64,000 nucleotides of DNA from Desulfarculaceae bacterium (GCA_021737145.1 JAIPEN010000005.1:242896-306895); one strand, 5' to 3'. Counted from the first letter of the stretch, positions 46,243-55,725 are shown. Numbers and translations: made by a program. Notes: generated from the sequence alone by a model not told the origin.

Positions 46243-46509
46243 GTGTCTGATCAGAGCAGACGAGGCTTTTTCCGGGATCTGTTGCGCCAGGGAGCCAAGA
46301 CCGTGTCCGCCTTTAACGAGGGCCGCGAGGAGCAGCGCCTCAAACAGGAGCGCGACGCCTTTTTCGGCTCCTACGAGTCTTCTTACGCCCTCACCCTGTG
46401 CGAGGACGAGTTGCTGATCGAGACCGCCCAGATGGCGGGCATCGAAACCGAGGGCAAGGAGCGCCTGGACATCGCCAAGGAGCTCTTCGCCTTGCAGGGG
46501 AGTTTCTAG
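46243..46509 (+). CDS. small protein of unknown function
   Basis: An 88-residue protein starting at GTG 46243, 24 bases after the membrane-protein gene. The N-terminus DQSRRGFFRDLLRQGAKTV has a twin-arginine-like motif but no hydrophobic core after it, so it is not an export signal of normal type. The rest is helical and charged (FNEGREEQRLKQERDAFFGSYESSYAL ... LDIAKELFAL). It could be a chaperone or soluble accessory protein for the cluster. No homologue recognised. Confidence 0.6.
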   Translation: MSDQSRRGFFRDLLRQGAKTVSAFNEGREEQRLKQERDAFFGSYESSYALTLCEDELLIETAQMAGIETEGKERLDIAKELFALQGSF

Positions 46510-46514
46510 GCCCC

Positions 46515-47399
46515 GTGGAAACCCTGATGCGCAACCTGGTGGACGGCCTGTGGCTGTCGGCCACCTGGGTGGAGCGGCTGCGCTCCGAGTTGGGCCTGGC
46601 CGGACTGCACCAGGTGTGGTCCGAGCGCCCGGCCTGGTACGTGTGGCTGGCCGGCGAAGCCGGAGCCTTTGGCCTGGAGCTGCTCCAGGCCGAGCAGGAC
46701 CGTGGCCTGGCCCGCGGCCTGTTCATGGTCAAATACTATCCCTCCCCAGCGGGCGGCCTGTGGGAGAGCTTTTCACTTGAGGAACGCGACCTGGCGGGGG
46801 TGTCCTTTGATCAAAGCGGCACCCCCGCCTTCGAGGCCCGGGAGCATATCCCCCCTCACCTGTTCCAGGTGGGGGCCCTGGAGATCATCACCAACCTGGA
46901 CCGGGAGTGGTGCGGCTTCAGCTTGTGCGCCCTGAGCCAGTGCCGCTGGGTGGGGCCGGACGGCGGCCTGGCGCGCAACGTCCCGGGCTGGCGCCTCAGC
47001 CACACCCTGCTTACCAAGATGCTGGGCCTGCACGCCTACACCAGCAAGCACACCCCGGTGCTGGCCGGGTTCAGCCAGGAGCCCGGCCTGGAGGTGCGCC
47101 TGGATGAAGCGGGGCGGGACGAGAGTGTCTTATGCCCCCAGACCAAGGCATATCAGCTCAGCCTGATCTTCGGCTCCGAACCGGGGCGTCCGCCCCTGAG
47201 CCAGGAGGCCTGGCAAGAGATCAGCCCCCCCACCACCAGGCAGGGCCAAAGCTGGGAGCAGGGCTTTTCCTGCCGCCACTATCATCCCTGGGAGGCCTCG
47301 GCCGAAGGCCTCCCCGTGCTGAGCCCCCTATGGTGGAGCCTGGCCGAGGTGGGCTACACCTCGGAGCTGGCCTCGTCCTGCGGCTGCGAACACTGCTAG
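46515..47399 (+). CDS. protein of unknown function with C-terminal Cys cluster
   Basis: A 294-residue protein, no signal peptide. No family recognised. It is rich in Trp and ends SELASSCGCEHC-stop: three Cys and a His in the last six residues, a likely metal or redox site. More Cys occur in the middle (REWCGFSLCALSQCRWVG). The GTG at 46515, six bases after the previous stop, is chosen as GGGGAG lies upstream; ATG 46527 is an alternative, and the track start at 46398 would overlap the preceding gene by 110 bases. It is the last gene of the 43.4-47.4 kb cluster. Confidence 0.65.
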   Translation: METLMRNLVDGLWLSATWVERLRSELGLAGLHQVWSERPAWYVWLAGEAGAFGLELLQAEQDRGLARGLFMVKYYPSPAGGLWESFSLEERDLAGVSFDQSGTPAFEAREHIPPHLFQVGALEIITNLDREWCGFSLCALSQCRWVGPDGGLARNVPGWRLSHTLLTKMLGLHAYTSKHTPVLAGFSQEPGLEVRLDEAGRDESVLCPQTKAYQLSLIFGSEPGRPPLSQEAWQEISPPTTRQGQSWEQGFSCRHYHPWEASAEGLPVLSPLWWSLAEVGYTSELASSCGCEHC

Positions 47400-47561
47400 G
47401 CCGCCAAGCGCGCCTCTCCCTTACTAAGGCTTAATCGCACCTCGCCCCTTGCATTGCCCGCCCGGGGAAGCTATCTCTATTCCCGGGGCCGGGGCCTAAG
47501 CTCCCCGCCCCACCCTCAAGCCACTTTGGCCCCAGGGCCGGAAGAGACAGGTGTGAAGCGC

Positions 47562-48506
47562 ATGGCTGACGACAACGCGGTGATAGTGGAGGTGGGGCCC
47601 CGCGACGGCCTGCAATACGAGGGCGGTTTCTTCCCCACCCCGGACAAGATCGAGCTGATCAACCGCCTGTCCGCCTCCGGGCTGAGGCGCATCGAGGTGA
47701 CCTCTTTCGTGCACCCCAAGGTCATCCCCGCCCTGCGCGACGCGGTGGAGGTGTTGGAGGGAATCCGCAAGGAGCCGGGCGTGGTCTACAGCGCCCTGGT
47801 GCCCAACCTCAAGGGATGCCGGCGCGCCCTGGAGACCCCGGTGGACGAGATCGCCCTGTTCGTATCGGCCAGCGAGGCGCACAACCAGAAGAATGTGGGC
47901 ATGTCCAGTCAAGAGTCCCTGGCCGGTTTCAAGGAAATCGCCAAGCTGGCCCTGGCCGAGGGGCGCAGCCTCAGGGGCTATGTGGTCACCGCCTTTGGCT
48001 GCCCCTACGAGGGGGCCATCCCCGAGCAGCGGGTGCTGGCCCTGGCCCGGGCCTACGCGGACATGGGCGTGGCCGAGGTGTCCCTGGGCGACACCACGGG
48101 CATGGCCAACCCGGTAATGGTGCGCCAGCGGATGGCCCGCCTGGCCGGGGAGCTGGAGGGCCTGCGCCTGGCGGCCCACTTCCACAACAGCCGGGGGTTG
48201 GGCCTGGCCAACGCCTATGCGGCCCACGAAGCCGGGGTGCGCATCTTCGACAGTTCGGTGGGCGGCCTGGGAGGCTGCCCCACCGCGGTGGGGGCCATGG
48301 GCAACGTGGCCAGCGAGGACCTGGTGAACATGCTGGAGGAGATGGGGGTGGACACGGGCGTGGACTTCGCCAAGCTGATGAAGGCCACCGAGCTTATCGA
48401 GCAGGTGCTGAGCACCCGGGCGGCCTCCTACACCAGCCGCCAGGGGCGCCCCGCCTGGCAGGCCGGGCCCGGCCGGAAAGAGCCCGCCGCCTGTTCCGGC
48501 GATTAG
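47562..48506 (+). CDS. hydroxymethylglutaryl-CoA lyase family protein
   Basis: A 314-residue TIM-barrel enzyme of the DRE-TIM (HMGL-like) family. VIVEVGPRDGLQYEGGFFPT is the N-terminal divalent-metal and substrate motif, then EVTSFVHPKVIPAL, LFVSASEAHNQKN, the second metal motif VSLGDTTGMANP and LAAHFHNSRGLGLANAY. The catalytic Cys lies in SSVGGLGGCPTAVGAMGN. The enzyme cleaves 3-hydroxy-3-methylglutaryl-CoA to acetoacetate and acetyl-CoA, typical of leucine breakdown; a related acyl-CoA aldolase is possible. No other leucine-degradation gene is adjacent. Start ATG 47562 or GTG 47553; the ORF-track start has extra residues without homology. Confidence 0.85.
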   Translation: MADDNAVIVEVGPRDGLQYEGGFFPTPDKIELINRLSASGLRRIEVTSFVHPKVIPALRDAVEVLEGIRKEPGVVYSALVPNLKGCRRALETPVDEIALFVSASEAHNQKNVGMSSQESLAGFKEIAKLALAEGRSLRGYVVTAFGCPYEGAIPEQRVLALARAYADMGVAEVSLGDTTGMANPVMVRQRMARLAGELEGLRLAAHFHNSRGLGLANAYAAHEAGVRIFDSSVGGLGGCPTAVGAMGNVASEDLVNMLEEMGVDTGVDFAKLMKATELIEQVLSTRAASYTSRQGRPAWQAGPGRKEPAACSGD

Positions 48507-48529
48507 GCAGCAAGCCAACACCTGCCCGC

Positions 48530-48560
48530 AAAAAAAGGCCGCCCCCGCGAGGGAGCGGCC
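48530..48560 (-). terminator. intrinsic terminator of the fdh operon
   Basis: On the minus strand GGCCGCTCCC-TCGC-GGGGGCGGCC forms a stem (one mismatch) followed by TTTTTTT, about 20 bases after the fdhA stop. Confidence 0.8.
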
Positions 48561-48581
48561 CGTTGCGTTTTGGTCCGGGAG

Positions 48582-51347
48582 CTAGGCCAGCTTTTCCACC
48601 TTGACCGAGCAGGCCTTGTATTCGGCGGTCTGGGAGACCGGGTCGTAGACCGGGTTGGTGAGCCAGTTGGCGCAGCCCTCCCGGAAGTGGAAGGCCATCC
48701 ACACCATGCCCTCCTGAACCTGCTTGGTGACCCGCGCTCTCACCTCCACCTCGCCGCGCCGCGAGCTGACCTTGACCCGCTCGCCGTCGCTGATGCCCAG
48801 CTTGGCCGCGTCGGCCAGGGAGATGTCGGCGGTTTCCTCGCCCAACAGGTCGTTGAGCCCGGCGCAGCGGCCGGTCTGGGTGCGGGTGTGGTAGTGGTAC
48901 AGGCGGCGGCCGGTGCTGAGCACCAGGGGGTACTCCTCGTCGGGCACCTCGGCGGGCGGGGTCCACTCCACCGGGGTGAAGTTGCCCAGGCCGCAGGTGA
49001 AGCAGCCTTCCTTGTGCAGATAGGGAGTGCCCGGGTGGTCCAGGTCAGGCACCGGCCACTGGAGGCCGTCGTTTTCGATGCGCTCGAACTTGATGCCCAC
49101 CATCTGGGGAGCCAGCACCGAGATTTCGTTGTCCCAGATCTCCTGGCCGCTGTTGGCCTCCCAGTCGTGGCCCATGCGCTTGGCGATCTCCTTGAACACC
49201 CACCAGTTGGGCTTGGAGACGCCCGGCGCCTCCACGGCCTTGCGCACCCGGCTCACCCGGCGCTCGCTGTTGGTGAAGGTGCCGTCGTCCTCGCTCCAGG
49301 CGGTGGCGGGCAGGATCACGTCGGCGAAGCGGGTGGTCTCGGTGGGGAAGATATCGTTGCAGACCATGAACTCGGCCGATTCCAGGCAGTGCTCCACGTG
49401 GCGGATGTCCGGCTCGGTGTTGGCCAGGTTTTCGCCGAATACGTAGAAGGCCTTGACCGTGCCGTCCACCAGGCCGTCCATCATGGCCGGCATCATCAGG
49501 CCGTTGTTGGGCGAAAGCTCCGCCCCCCAGGCCTCTTCGAACTTCTTGCGGGCCGCCTCGTCGATCACCTTCTGGTAGCCGGGATACACATTGGGCAGGG
49601 CGCCCATGTCGCAGGCTCCCTGCACGTTGTTCTGGCCGCGCAGGGGGTTCACCCCGCCGCACTCGAAGCCCACGTTGCCCAGGAGCATTTGCAGGTTGGC
49701 GCAGGAGAGCACGTTGTTCACGCCGCAGGTGTGCTCGGTGATGCCCAGGGTGTAGATGAGCATGGCCGGCTTGACCGAGGCCAGCTTGCGGGCCACGGCC
49801 ACGATGGTCTCGGCCGGCACCCCGGCCACCTCCGCCGCCCGCTCGGGCGGCCACTCCAGCACCTTTTCCTTGAGCGAGTCAAAGCCCACGGTGCAGCTTT
49901 GCACGTAGTCCTTGTCGTAGAGCTCTTCGCTGATGAGCACGTGCATCAGGCCGTTGATAAAGGCCACGTCCGAGCCCACCTTGATGGGCACGTGCATTTG
50001 GGCGTGCTCGGCGATGCCGCTGTAGCGCGGGTCCACCACGATCATCTGGGCCCCGTCCTGCACCGCCTGCTTGAGGAAGGTGGCGGCCACGGGATGGGCC
50101 TCGGTGGTGTTGGAACCGATGATGAAGAACATCTTGGCTTTGGGGAAATCCTCAAAGCTGTTGGTCATGGCCCCGGAGCCGAATGCAGTCGCCAGACCGG
50201 CGACGGTGGGGGCGTGTCAGGTTCGTGCGCAGTGATCGATGTTGTTCGTACCGATCACCGCGCGGAAGAGTTTTTGCATCTGGTAGGAGTCTTCGTTGAT
50301 GCTGCGGGCGCAGCTTACTCCGGCCAGGGCGTCGGGGCCGTGCTTCTGTTTGATCTCCATGAACCTGTTGGCCACCAGGTCCAGGGCCTCGTCCCAGGAG
50401 GCCTCGGCAAAGGAGCCGTCCGCCTGCTTGATCAGGGGGGTGGTCAGGCGCTCGTCGGAGAAGATGAAGTCATAGCCGAAGCGGCCCTTGACGCACAGCC
50501 GGCCCTTGTTGGGGCTGCCGTTCTCCACGCCGGTGACCTTGACGATCTTGCCGTCCTTGACGTGCAGCCAGAGCTGGCAGCCCACCCCGCAGTAGGGGCA
50601 GGTGGTGCGCACCTTTTCCACGTCATTGGCATAGGCCAGGCCGTAGGCCTTTTTCTCGAACAAGGCCCCCACCGGGCAGGCCTGCACGCACTCGCCGCAG
50701 TGGGTGCAGTTGTCGTAGTCCACCAGGGGGTACCAGCCCTGGTCCGGGTCCTGGTCCTTGCGCGGGCCCCAGGGGGCGGGGATGGCCCGGTTGACCTGCA
50801 CCTCGTTGCAGGCGGCCACGCAGCGGCCGCACTGGATGCAGCGGCTGAAGTCGCGCACGATCATGGGGTGCTCGTCGTCCAGGGGGAACTCGCCGCTGGG
50901 CGGCTCCTGGGCGGCCACGGTGACCCCGTACTCCACGGCCAGGTCCTGCAAACGGCAGTCGCCGTGGGCCGGGCATATCTGGTCGTGCCAGGGGCGGGAC
51001 ATGGTTTCGATCTGGAAGCTGGTCCACTTCTCGGGCGGCAGGTCCATGACCAGACAGTTGTGCTGGCCCGAGGCCAAGAGCATCTCCAGGATGCCTTTGC
51101 GGGCCTCGCGCACCCGGGGGCTGTCGGTCTTGACCTCCATGCCCTCGGCGGCCGGGGTCTCGCAGGAGGGCAGCAACCGGTCGGACCCGGCCACCTCCAC
51201 CACGCACACCCGGCAAACGCCGCTGGCCTGGGTCTGGGGCAGGTGGCAAAGGGTGGGGATGGTTATCCCCGCGGCCTTTGCCGCCTCCAGAATGGTCTGG
51301 CCCGGCTCGAAGGGGACCTCCCTACCATTTATCTTGATTTGAGACAT
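48582..51347 (-). CDS. fdhA: selenocysteine formate dehydrogenase catalytic subunit
   Basis: The track ORFs 50217-51347 and 48582-50168 are one 921-residue gene read through an in-frame TGA at 50219-50217. The context [27 protein letters not shown] is the conserved formate dehydrogenase active site, where residue 377 is selenocysteine. Domain order: [2Fe-2S] (GVCRVCVVEV), NuoG-type His/Cys region (CPAHGDC), two [4Fe-4S] (CIQCGRCVAAC, CTHCGECVQACP), Mo/W-bis-MGD domain with its own cluster (CPYCGVGC), and the dinucleotide-binding C-terminus. It oxidises formate to CO2 or the reverse, probably in the cytoplasm, as there is no Tat signal. It lies five bases after the flavoprotein gene and needs Sec insertion machinery encoded elsewhere. 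Confidence 0.95.
50188..50219 (-). promoter_or_regulatory. bacterial SECIS element with Sec UGA
   Basis: On the minus strand TGA is followed by 18 bases, then GGTCT, the apical loop of a hairpin GTCGCC-GGTCT-GGCGAC with a perfect 6-bp stem. Spacing and loop sequence match the E. coli fdhF SECIS pattern (UGA, 18 bases, GGUCU), the SelB binding site. Confidence 0.9.
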
Positions 51348-51352
51348 GTTGT

Positions 51353-53287
51353 CTAACTCCTGGGGGACGCCGGGTCCAGGGCGGCCACGGCGAGACGATA
51401 GCAGCGCAAGCAGCGGGAGGCCTCGACCCGGGCCTGGGGCGGGGTGGCCCCGCCTTCCACCTCGGCGAAGCTCTGCACCCGCACCTCCGGGTCCAGGGTG
51501 GGCGGCTCGGCCTTTTCGGTCAGGCCGGGATAGGCGAAGGCCTCTTCCGGGTCATAAACGCCCAGGGCCTGCACCAGGCTCTCCAGCAGATGTTGGGGAC
51601 CGGGGCGGCATTCGCCCCCTTGCAAATGGGTGGCCAGGAAGCCAGCCGCCTTCTTGCCCGCGGCCAGGGCCCCGATGAGGGTGGCCGGGCCGGTGACGCA
51701 GTCGCCGCCGCCGAAGACGGTGGGGTCGTCGCTCTGGAAGGTGTCCTGGTCGACCACCAGGGTCTTCCAGGGGGTGACTCCGCCGGCGTCGGGCAGCACA
51801 CAGTCAACCACGCAGATCTGGCCCACGGCCGGGATGATGGCGTCGCACTCCAGCACGAACTCCGAGCCCTGAACCGGCACCGGCCGGCGGCGGCCCGAGT
51901 CGTCGGGCTCGCCCAGTTCCATCTTCAGGCACTCCAGGCCGGTGACCTTGCCGTCGGCGGCCAGGACCTTTTGGGGGGCCACCAGATAGTGGAAGTGGAC
52001 GCCCTCTTCCTTGGCCTCGCGGATCTCGGCCGGGTCGGCGGGCATCTCGGCCTCGGTGCGGCGGTAGAGCAGGTTTACCTGGTCAAAGCCCAGACGGCGC
52101 GCGGTGCGCACGCAGTCCATGGCCACGTTGCCCCCGCCGATGACCAGCATCTTCTTGCCCTCCAGGGGCTGCTGGCCCCGGGAGGCCTGGGCCAGGAACT
52201 CCACTCCGGTCATGAAGCACTGGTAGCCGGCGTCCTCGCCCTCGCAGCGCATGGAGGAGGCCTCGGGCGCGCCCACCCCGATGAACACCGCGGAGTAGCC
52301 CTGGTCGCCCAGCTCCTTGAGGCTCACGTCCTCGCCCACCCGGACGCCGTAGCGGATCTCGGCGCCCGTGCGCTCCACCTGCTGGGCCTCGAAGGCCAGC
52401 ACCTCGCGCGGCAGGCGGTAGGAGGGGATGCCGTAGGCGGCCATGCCGCCGGGGCCTTCCTGGGCCTCGAAGACGGTGGTGTGGAAGCCCTGGCGGCCCA
52501 GGTAATAGGCGCAGGACAATCCGGCCGGGCCGGCCCCCACCACGGCCACCTTGGGCTCCTTGAACTCGGCCGGCGGCTCGGGCGGCGCGATGGCCCCGCT
52601 CATCTCCTGGTCGGCCAGAAAGCGCTTGAGCCAGCGGATGGCCAAAGGCTGGTCCAGCTGGTTGCGGCGGCAGTTGGCCTCGCAGGGACGCACGCACACC
52701 CGGCCGATGGTGCCGGGCATGGGACAGTCGTTCCTGACCTTGGCCATGGCCTGGTCGTAGCGCCCCAGGCGGATGCCCTCCAGATAGCCCGGCACGTCTA
52801 CATGGGAGGGACAGGCATTGATGCAGGGGGCGGTGACCAGGCTCTGGTAGGAGCCGGGCTCCACCTTGCGTCCGCTGTCCACGGTCTGCTTGAACAGGCC
52901 GCGATGGGCCGCGAGGATGTCGTTTATGGGACGGGCCAGGGTGCGGCCGATGTCGCAGCGGGCGGTGTCGGAAATCTGGTTGGCCAGGCTCTCCAGGCGG
53001 CTCAGGTCCTCGCGGGAGCCTTGGCCCGCGCAGATGCGCTCCATGATCTTGGCCAACTGCTGGGTGCCCAGGCGGCAGGGGAAGCACTGGCCGCAGGACA
53101 TGTCGCGGGCCAGCTCCACATAGGCCCGCGCCAGGTCCACCGGGTCCACCGCCGGGTCCAGGACCAGCACGCCCTCGGAGCTCATCACCGCCCGGACCGG
53201 CCCCTGGGACTGGGCTTTTTCTAGGGCTTCGGCCGCAAGGCCTCCGCCGGCCGGCTGCCGCCAGGTGTGCATCAAACTATCTGGCAT
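51353..53287 (-). CDS. NuoF-type iron-sulfur / GltD-type flavoprotein partner of FDH
   Basis: A 644-residue fusion. Residues 60-110 carry a NuoF C-terminal type cluster (DMSCGQCFPCRLGTQQL ... DTARCDIG); residues about 150-215 the GltD-type Cys-rich adapter (CINACPSHVDVPGYLEGIRLGRY, CPMPGTIGRVCVRPCEANCRR); then a two-dinucleotide flavoprotein module (KVAVVGAGPAGLSCAYYLGRQG for FAD, MLVIGGGNVAMDCVRTARRLG for NAD(P)). The C-terminus has CLRCYRLA. It lacks the FMN domain of NuoF. It would pass electrons between FdhA and NAD(P)H. It is the first gene of the fdh operon, five bases before fdhA. Confidence 0.88.
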   Translation of the reverse strand: MPDSLMHTWRQPAGGGLAAEALEKAQSQGPVRAVMSSEGVLVLDPAVDPVDLARAYVELARDMSCGQCFPCRLGTQQLAKIMERICAGQGSREDLSRLESLANQISDTARCDIGRTLARPINDILAAHRGLFKQTVDSGRKVEPGSYQSLVTAPCINACPSHVDVPGYLEGIRLGRYDQAMAKVRNDCPMPGTIGRVCVRPCEANCRRNQLDQPLAIRWLKRFLADQEMSGAIAPPEPPAEFKEPKVAVVGAGPAGLSCAYYLGRQGFHTTVFEAQEGPGGMAAYGIPSYRLPREVLAFEAQQVERTGAEIRYGVRVGEDVSLKELGDQGYSAVFIGVGAPEASSMRCEGEDAGYQCFMTGVEFLAQASRGQQPLEGKKMLVIGGGNVAMDCVRTARRLGFDQVNLLYRRTEAEMPADPAEIREAKEEGVHFHYLVAPQKVLAADGKVTGLECLKMELGEPDDSGRRRPVPVQGSEFVLECDAIIPAVGQICVVDCVLPDAGGVTPWKTLVVDQDTFQSDDPTVFGGGDCVTGPATLIGALAAGKKAAGFLATHLQGGECRPGPQHLLESLVQALGVYDPEEAFAYPGLTEKAEPPTLDPEVRVQSFAEVEGGATPPQARVEASRCLRCYRLAVAALDPASPRS

Positions 53288-53478
53288 TTTTGGGAAAGCC
53301 TTTCCGCGCGAAGCTGATAAATCTAGGACAGGGCCGGCCCGGAGGCCAGCCGGTTTCAGGCGGCTGATATTATGTCAAGGAAGCCTGGGATTGGCAAGTG
53401 ATTCCAGGTGAAATTTTTCATTATCGACTTGGGCAATAACGACTAATTCATAGATATTTCGTATCAATCCGCCTTCGG

Positions 53479-54378
53479 CTAGGGGCTGGGACGCATGGCC
53501 GGGGAATTGCCGTGGGCCGCGCTGAAGGGATGGCCCTCCAGGAAACGGCCCATGAGCAACAGGCCCATGAAACGCTCCGGGTCTTCTTGTAAAAGGGCGG
53601 GCATTTCGGCCAGGGTGCCGCGCAGCACCCGCTGGCGCTCCGGGTCCCCGGCCCAATACACCACCGCGCAGGGCAACTCCGGGGCCAGGTAATCCGAAAG
53701 CACCTGGAACAAGTGGGGCGCATCGGCCAGGGCCATGTAGAAAATGGCGCTGTGCTCCTGCCCGGCCAGGAGCTTCAGGAGCTCCCGGGCCGCCTGGTCC
53801 GGCTCGGCCACGCTCATATCCGGCTGCAGGCCGTGGCCGGTGAGCACAAAGGGCGCGGCCTGCAACAGGAAGCGGGCCTCGTGGGCGGGCAGGATGCTGG
53901 TCTTCAGGGCGGCCAGGGCGGCCGCGTCGGCCCCCATGCCCGGGATGATGATGACCTCCTGGGGCTTGAGCTGCTCGGCATAGGTGTGGCCCGGGCCGAA
54001 GAGGCAGGGATTGCCGAACTCCAGCAGCCCCACGTCCTGGCCCTGGCCCAGCATCCCCTTGACCTGCTCCAGGTGCTCCTGGAACTTGGCCTGGCGGTTT
54101 TTGCGGAACAGGGGCAGTTCCTCGGGGCTCAGGGTGGCGAAGTGCTTGCCCTTGAAGTCCCAAAAACCCTCCCAGGGGTCGAAAGCCACCTCAGCGGCAC
54201 CGATGTAGTCCTTGAACAGGCGAGCCTGGCGGGCCGGGGCCAGGATCACGTCCATGGCCTCGATGGTCTCCAGGGCCTGCAGGGTGGCGGTGCGGGGGCC
54301 CCCCGGGCCGCATCCGATGAGATGAAAAAAGCCGTGGTGGAAATTTGGCGTGCCGCTGTCGGTCCCTTGTTCGGCCAT
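53479..54378 (-). CDS. tetrapyrrole (corrin/porphyrin) methylase family protein
   Basis: A 299-residue protein of the SAM-dependent tetrapyrrole methylase fold: FFHLIGCGPGGPRTATLQALETIEAMDVILAP at the N-terminus (the GxGPGxxxxxT motif), GQDVGLLEFGNPCLFGPGHTY, and the C-terminal PCAVVYWAGDPERQRVLRGTLAEMPAL typical of CobM/CobI-like enzymes. Family members methylate precorrins or related macrocycles. It is the last gene of a minus-strand operon with FmdE, a class I methyltransferase, an iron/cobalamin-class importer and a TonB receptor. The substrate is unknown; it may modify an imported or exported metal chelator. Confidence 0.8.
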   Translation of the reverse strand: MAEQGTDSGTPNFHHGFFHLIGCGPGGPRTATLQALETIEAMDVILAPARQARLFKDYIGAAEVAFDPWEGFWDFKGKHFATLSPEELPLFRKNRQAKFQEHLEQVKGMLGQGQDVGLLEFGNPCLFGPGHTYAEQLKPQEVIIIPGMGADAAALAALKTSILPAHEARFLLQAAPFVLTGHGLQPDMSVAEPDQAARELLKLLAGQEHSAIFYMALADAPHLFQVLSDYLAPELPCAVVYWAGDPERQRVLRGTLAEMPALLQEDPERFMGLLLMGRFLEGHPFSAAHGNSPAMRPSP

Positions 54379-54455
54379 TGCTCAGCTCCCTTCCCGCCCG
54401 GCGGGCGGGACGCGTTGTCAATCCAGGTGGTGGGGGCAGGCCCGGGCGGCGGTCC

Positions 54456-55061
54456 TCAGCCCTGTTCCTGGTAGCAGGCGATGCACAGGGTGCGCCCCTC
54501 CAGGCGGCGGGTGCGCGACTCCATCACCGCCTCGCCGCAATCCTCGCACTTGAGGCTGGTGAGGATGCGGGCCGAGCGGGGCATGGGCACGGCCGGCTCC
54601 TTGACCGTGAACAGCTCCTCCAGGGGCGCGCTCATGATGTCCTTGCTGCGTTCCTCGCGCATGGCCATGAGCCGTTGCTTGTCCTCGGGCGATATCTCGT
54701 CCCTGAGCCACTGGCGGTTGAGCTCGGTGAACTCCGAGTCCGGGCTGCCCAGGCGGTCGGCGTCGAACACCAGGCGCACTCCGCTGCCGTCCTTGCGTCG
54801 GAAGAAGGTGAAGGCCAGCTTGCCGTGGTCCTGGAACTTCAGGTTGCCCTTGCCAAAGGTGCAGTTGGTCAGCACCTGGATGGCGTCCACCGCGCACATG
54901 TCGGTCTCCACCAGGGCCACGACCTCCTCGTCATCGGCCCGGCCCAGGTTGTTGATTACGTATTCGCCGGCCCTGAGGCCGATGGCCAGGCCAGGGCACC
55001 AGTGACCGTGAAAGTCCACTGCCTGTTCGATCTGAGATGGTGTCAGTTGGCATCCAGCCAT
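54456..55061 (-). CDS. fmdE: FmdE-family protein with zinc ribbon
   Basis: A 201-residue protein. The N-terminal domain carries the FmdE signature HGHWCPGLAIGLRAGEYVINNLG with the conserved His-x-Trp-Cys and ETDMCAVDAIQVLTNCTFGKGNL. The C-terminus is a treble-clef/TraR-like finger, CEDCGEAVMESRTRRLEGRTLCIACYQ (C-x2-C ... C-x2-C). FmdE genes were named for their place beside molybdenum formylmethanofuran dehydrogenase operons in archaea; the biochemical role is not established. Here it sits with a metal-complex importer and two methyltransferases. GGAGG precedes the ATG. Confidence 0.88.
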   Translation of the reverse strand: MAGCQLTPSQIEQAVDFHGHWCPGLAIGLRAGEYVINNLGRADDEEVVALVETDMCAVDAIQVLTNCTFGKGNLKFQDHGKLAFTFFRRKDGSGVRLVFDADRLGSPDSEFTELNRQWLRDEISPEDKQRLMAMREERSKDIMSAPLEELFTVKEPAVPMPRSARILTSLKCEDCGEAVMESRTRRLEGRTLCIACYQEQG

Positions 55062-55099
55062 GGGTAACCTCCGCTTGTTCAGCTATAGCCGTCTTGTAC

Positions 55100-55723
55100 T
55101 CAGCCCGCCGCCGGGGCCGGCAGGCGGGCCTTGAGCAAATAGCCCAGTTGGTCATCCACCAGGGTTTCCACCAACAGCCCGGCCGCGGCCATCATGGCCC
55201 GCATCTCGCCGGGCGGGGGCAGAAGGTCCTTTTCCACCACGGTGCCCGCCTTGCGGTGGGTGTCGTTGATCACCGCGCTGGGCATGAAGTGTACCACCAG
55301 GAGCACCCCGCCCGGAACGAGCAACCCGGCCAAGCGCTCCAGGGCGGCGGGCTGGTCGTCGAAGTGGGGAAAGACCTGGTGGCAGATGATGCGGTGGAAG
55401 CTGTCCGGCGGGGCGGGAAACTCCTCCAGGGCCGCCTGCTCCACCCGCACCCAGGACATGCCGGCCACCCGCCGGCGGCAGGCCTCCACCATGGCCCGGC
55501 TGATGTCCAGGGCCACCAGGCGCCCGCCCGGCCCCACCGCCGCGGCCAGCTCTGAGCTCAGGCGGCCGGTGCCGCAGCCCGGCTCCAGCACATGCTGGCC
55601 CGGGGCCAACTCGCCGGAGCTGAGCAAACGGGCCAGCTTGGGGCGCTCGGCCTGGCCATACTCGCTGGCCGCCCAATCCGCCTCAACCTGGGCGTCGAAA
55701 AAACCTGCCTTGTCCTGGTTCAT
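55100..55723 (-). CDS. class I SAM-dependent methyltransferase
   Basis: A 207-residue Rossmann-type methyltransferase: SAM motif I HVLEPGCGTGRLSSELAA, motif II LVALDISRAMVEACRRRVAG, motif post-II FHRIICHQVFPHFDDQPAALERLAGLLVPGGVLLVVHF. Closest in style to UbiE/Met-11 type enzymes; substrate unknown. It lies two bases after the binding-protein stop, so it is in the metal-complex import operon. Confidence 0.85.
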   Translation of the reverse strand: MNQDKAGFFDAQVEADWAASEYGQAERPKLARLLSSGELAPGQHVLEPGCGTGRLSSELAAAVGPGGRLVALDISRAMVEACRRRVAGMSWVRVEQAALEEFPAPPDSFHRIICHQVFPHFDDQPAALERLAGLLVPGGVLLVVHFMPSAVINDTHRKAGTVVEKDLLPPPGEMRAMMAAAGLLVETLVDDQLGYLLKARLPAPAAG

Positions 55724-55725
55724 GG

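Noticed and set aside
48570-51356. 928-residue plus-strand ORF opposite fdhA
   Set aside because: Shadow of the formate dehydrogenase gene: low-complexity His/Gly/Leu/Val-rich product, no domain. The minus strand has all FDH motifs.
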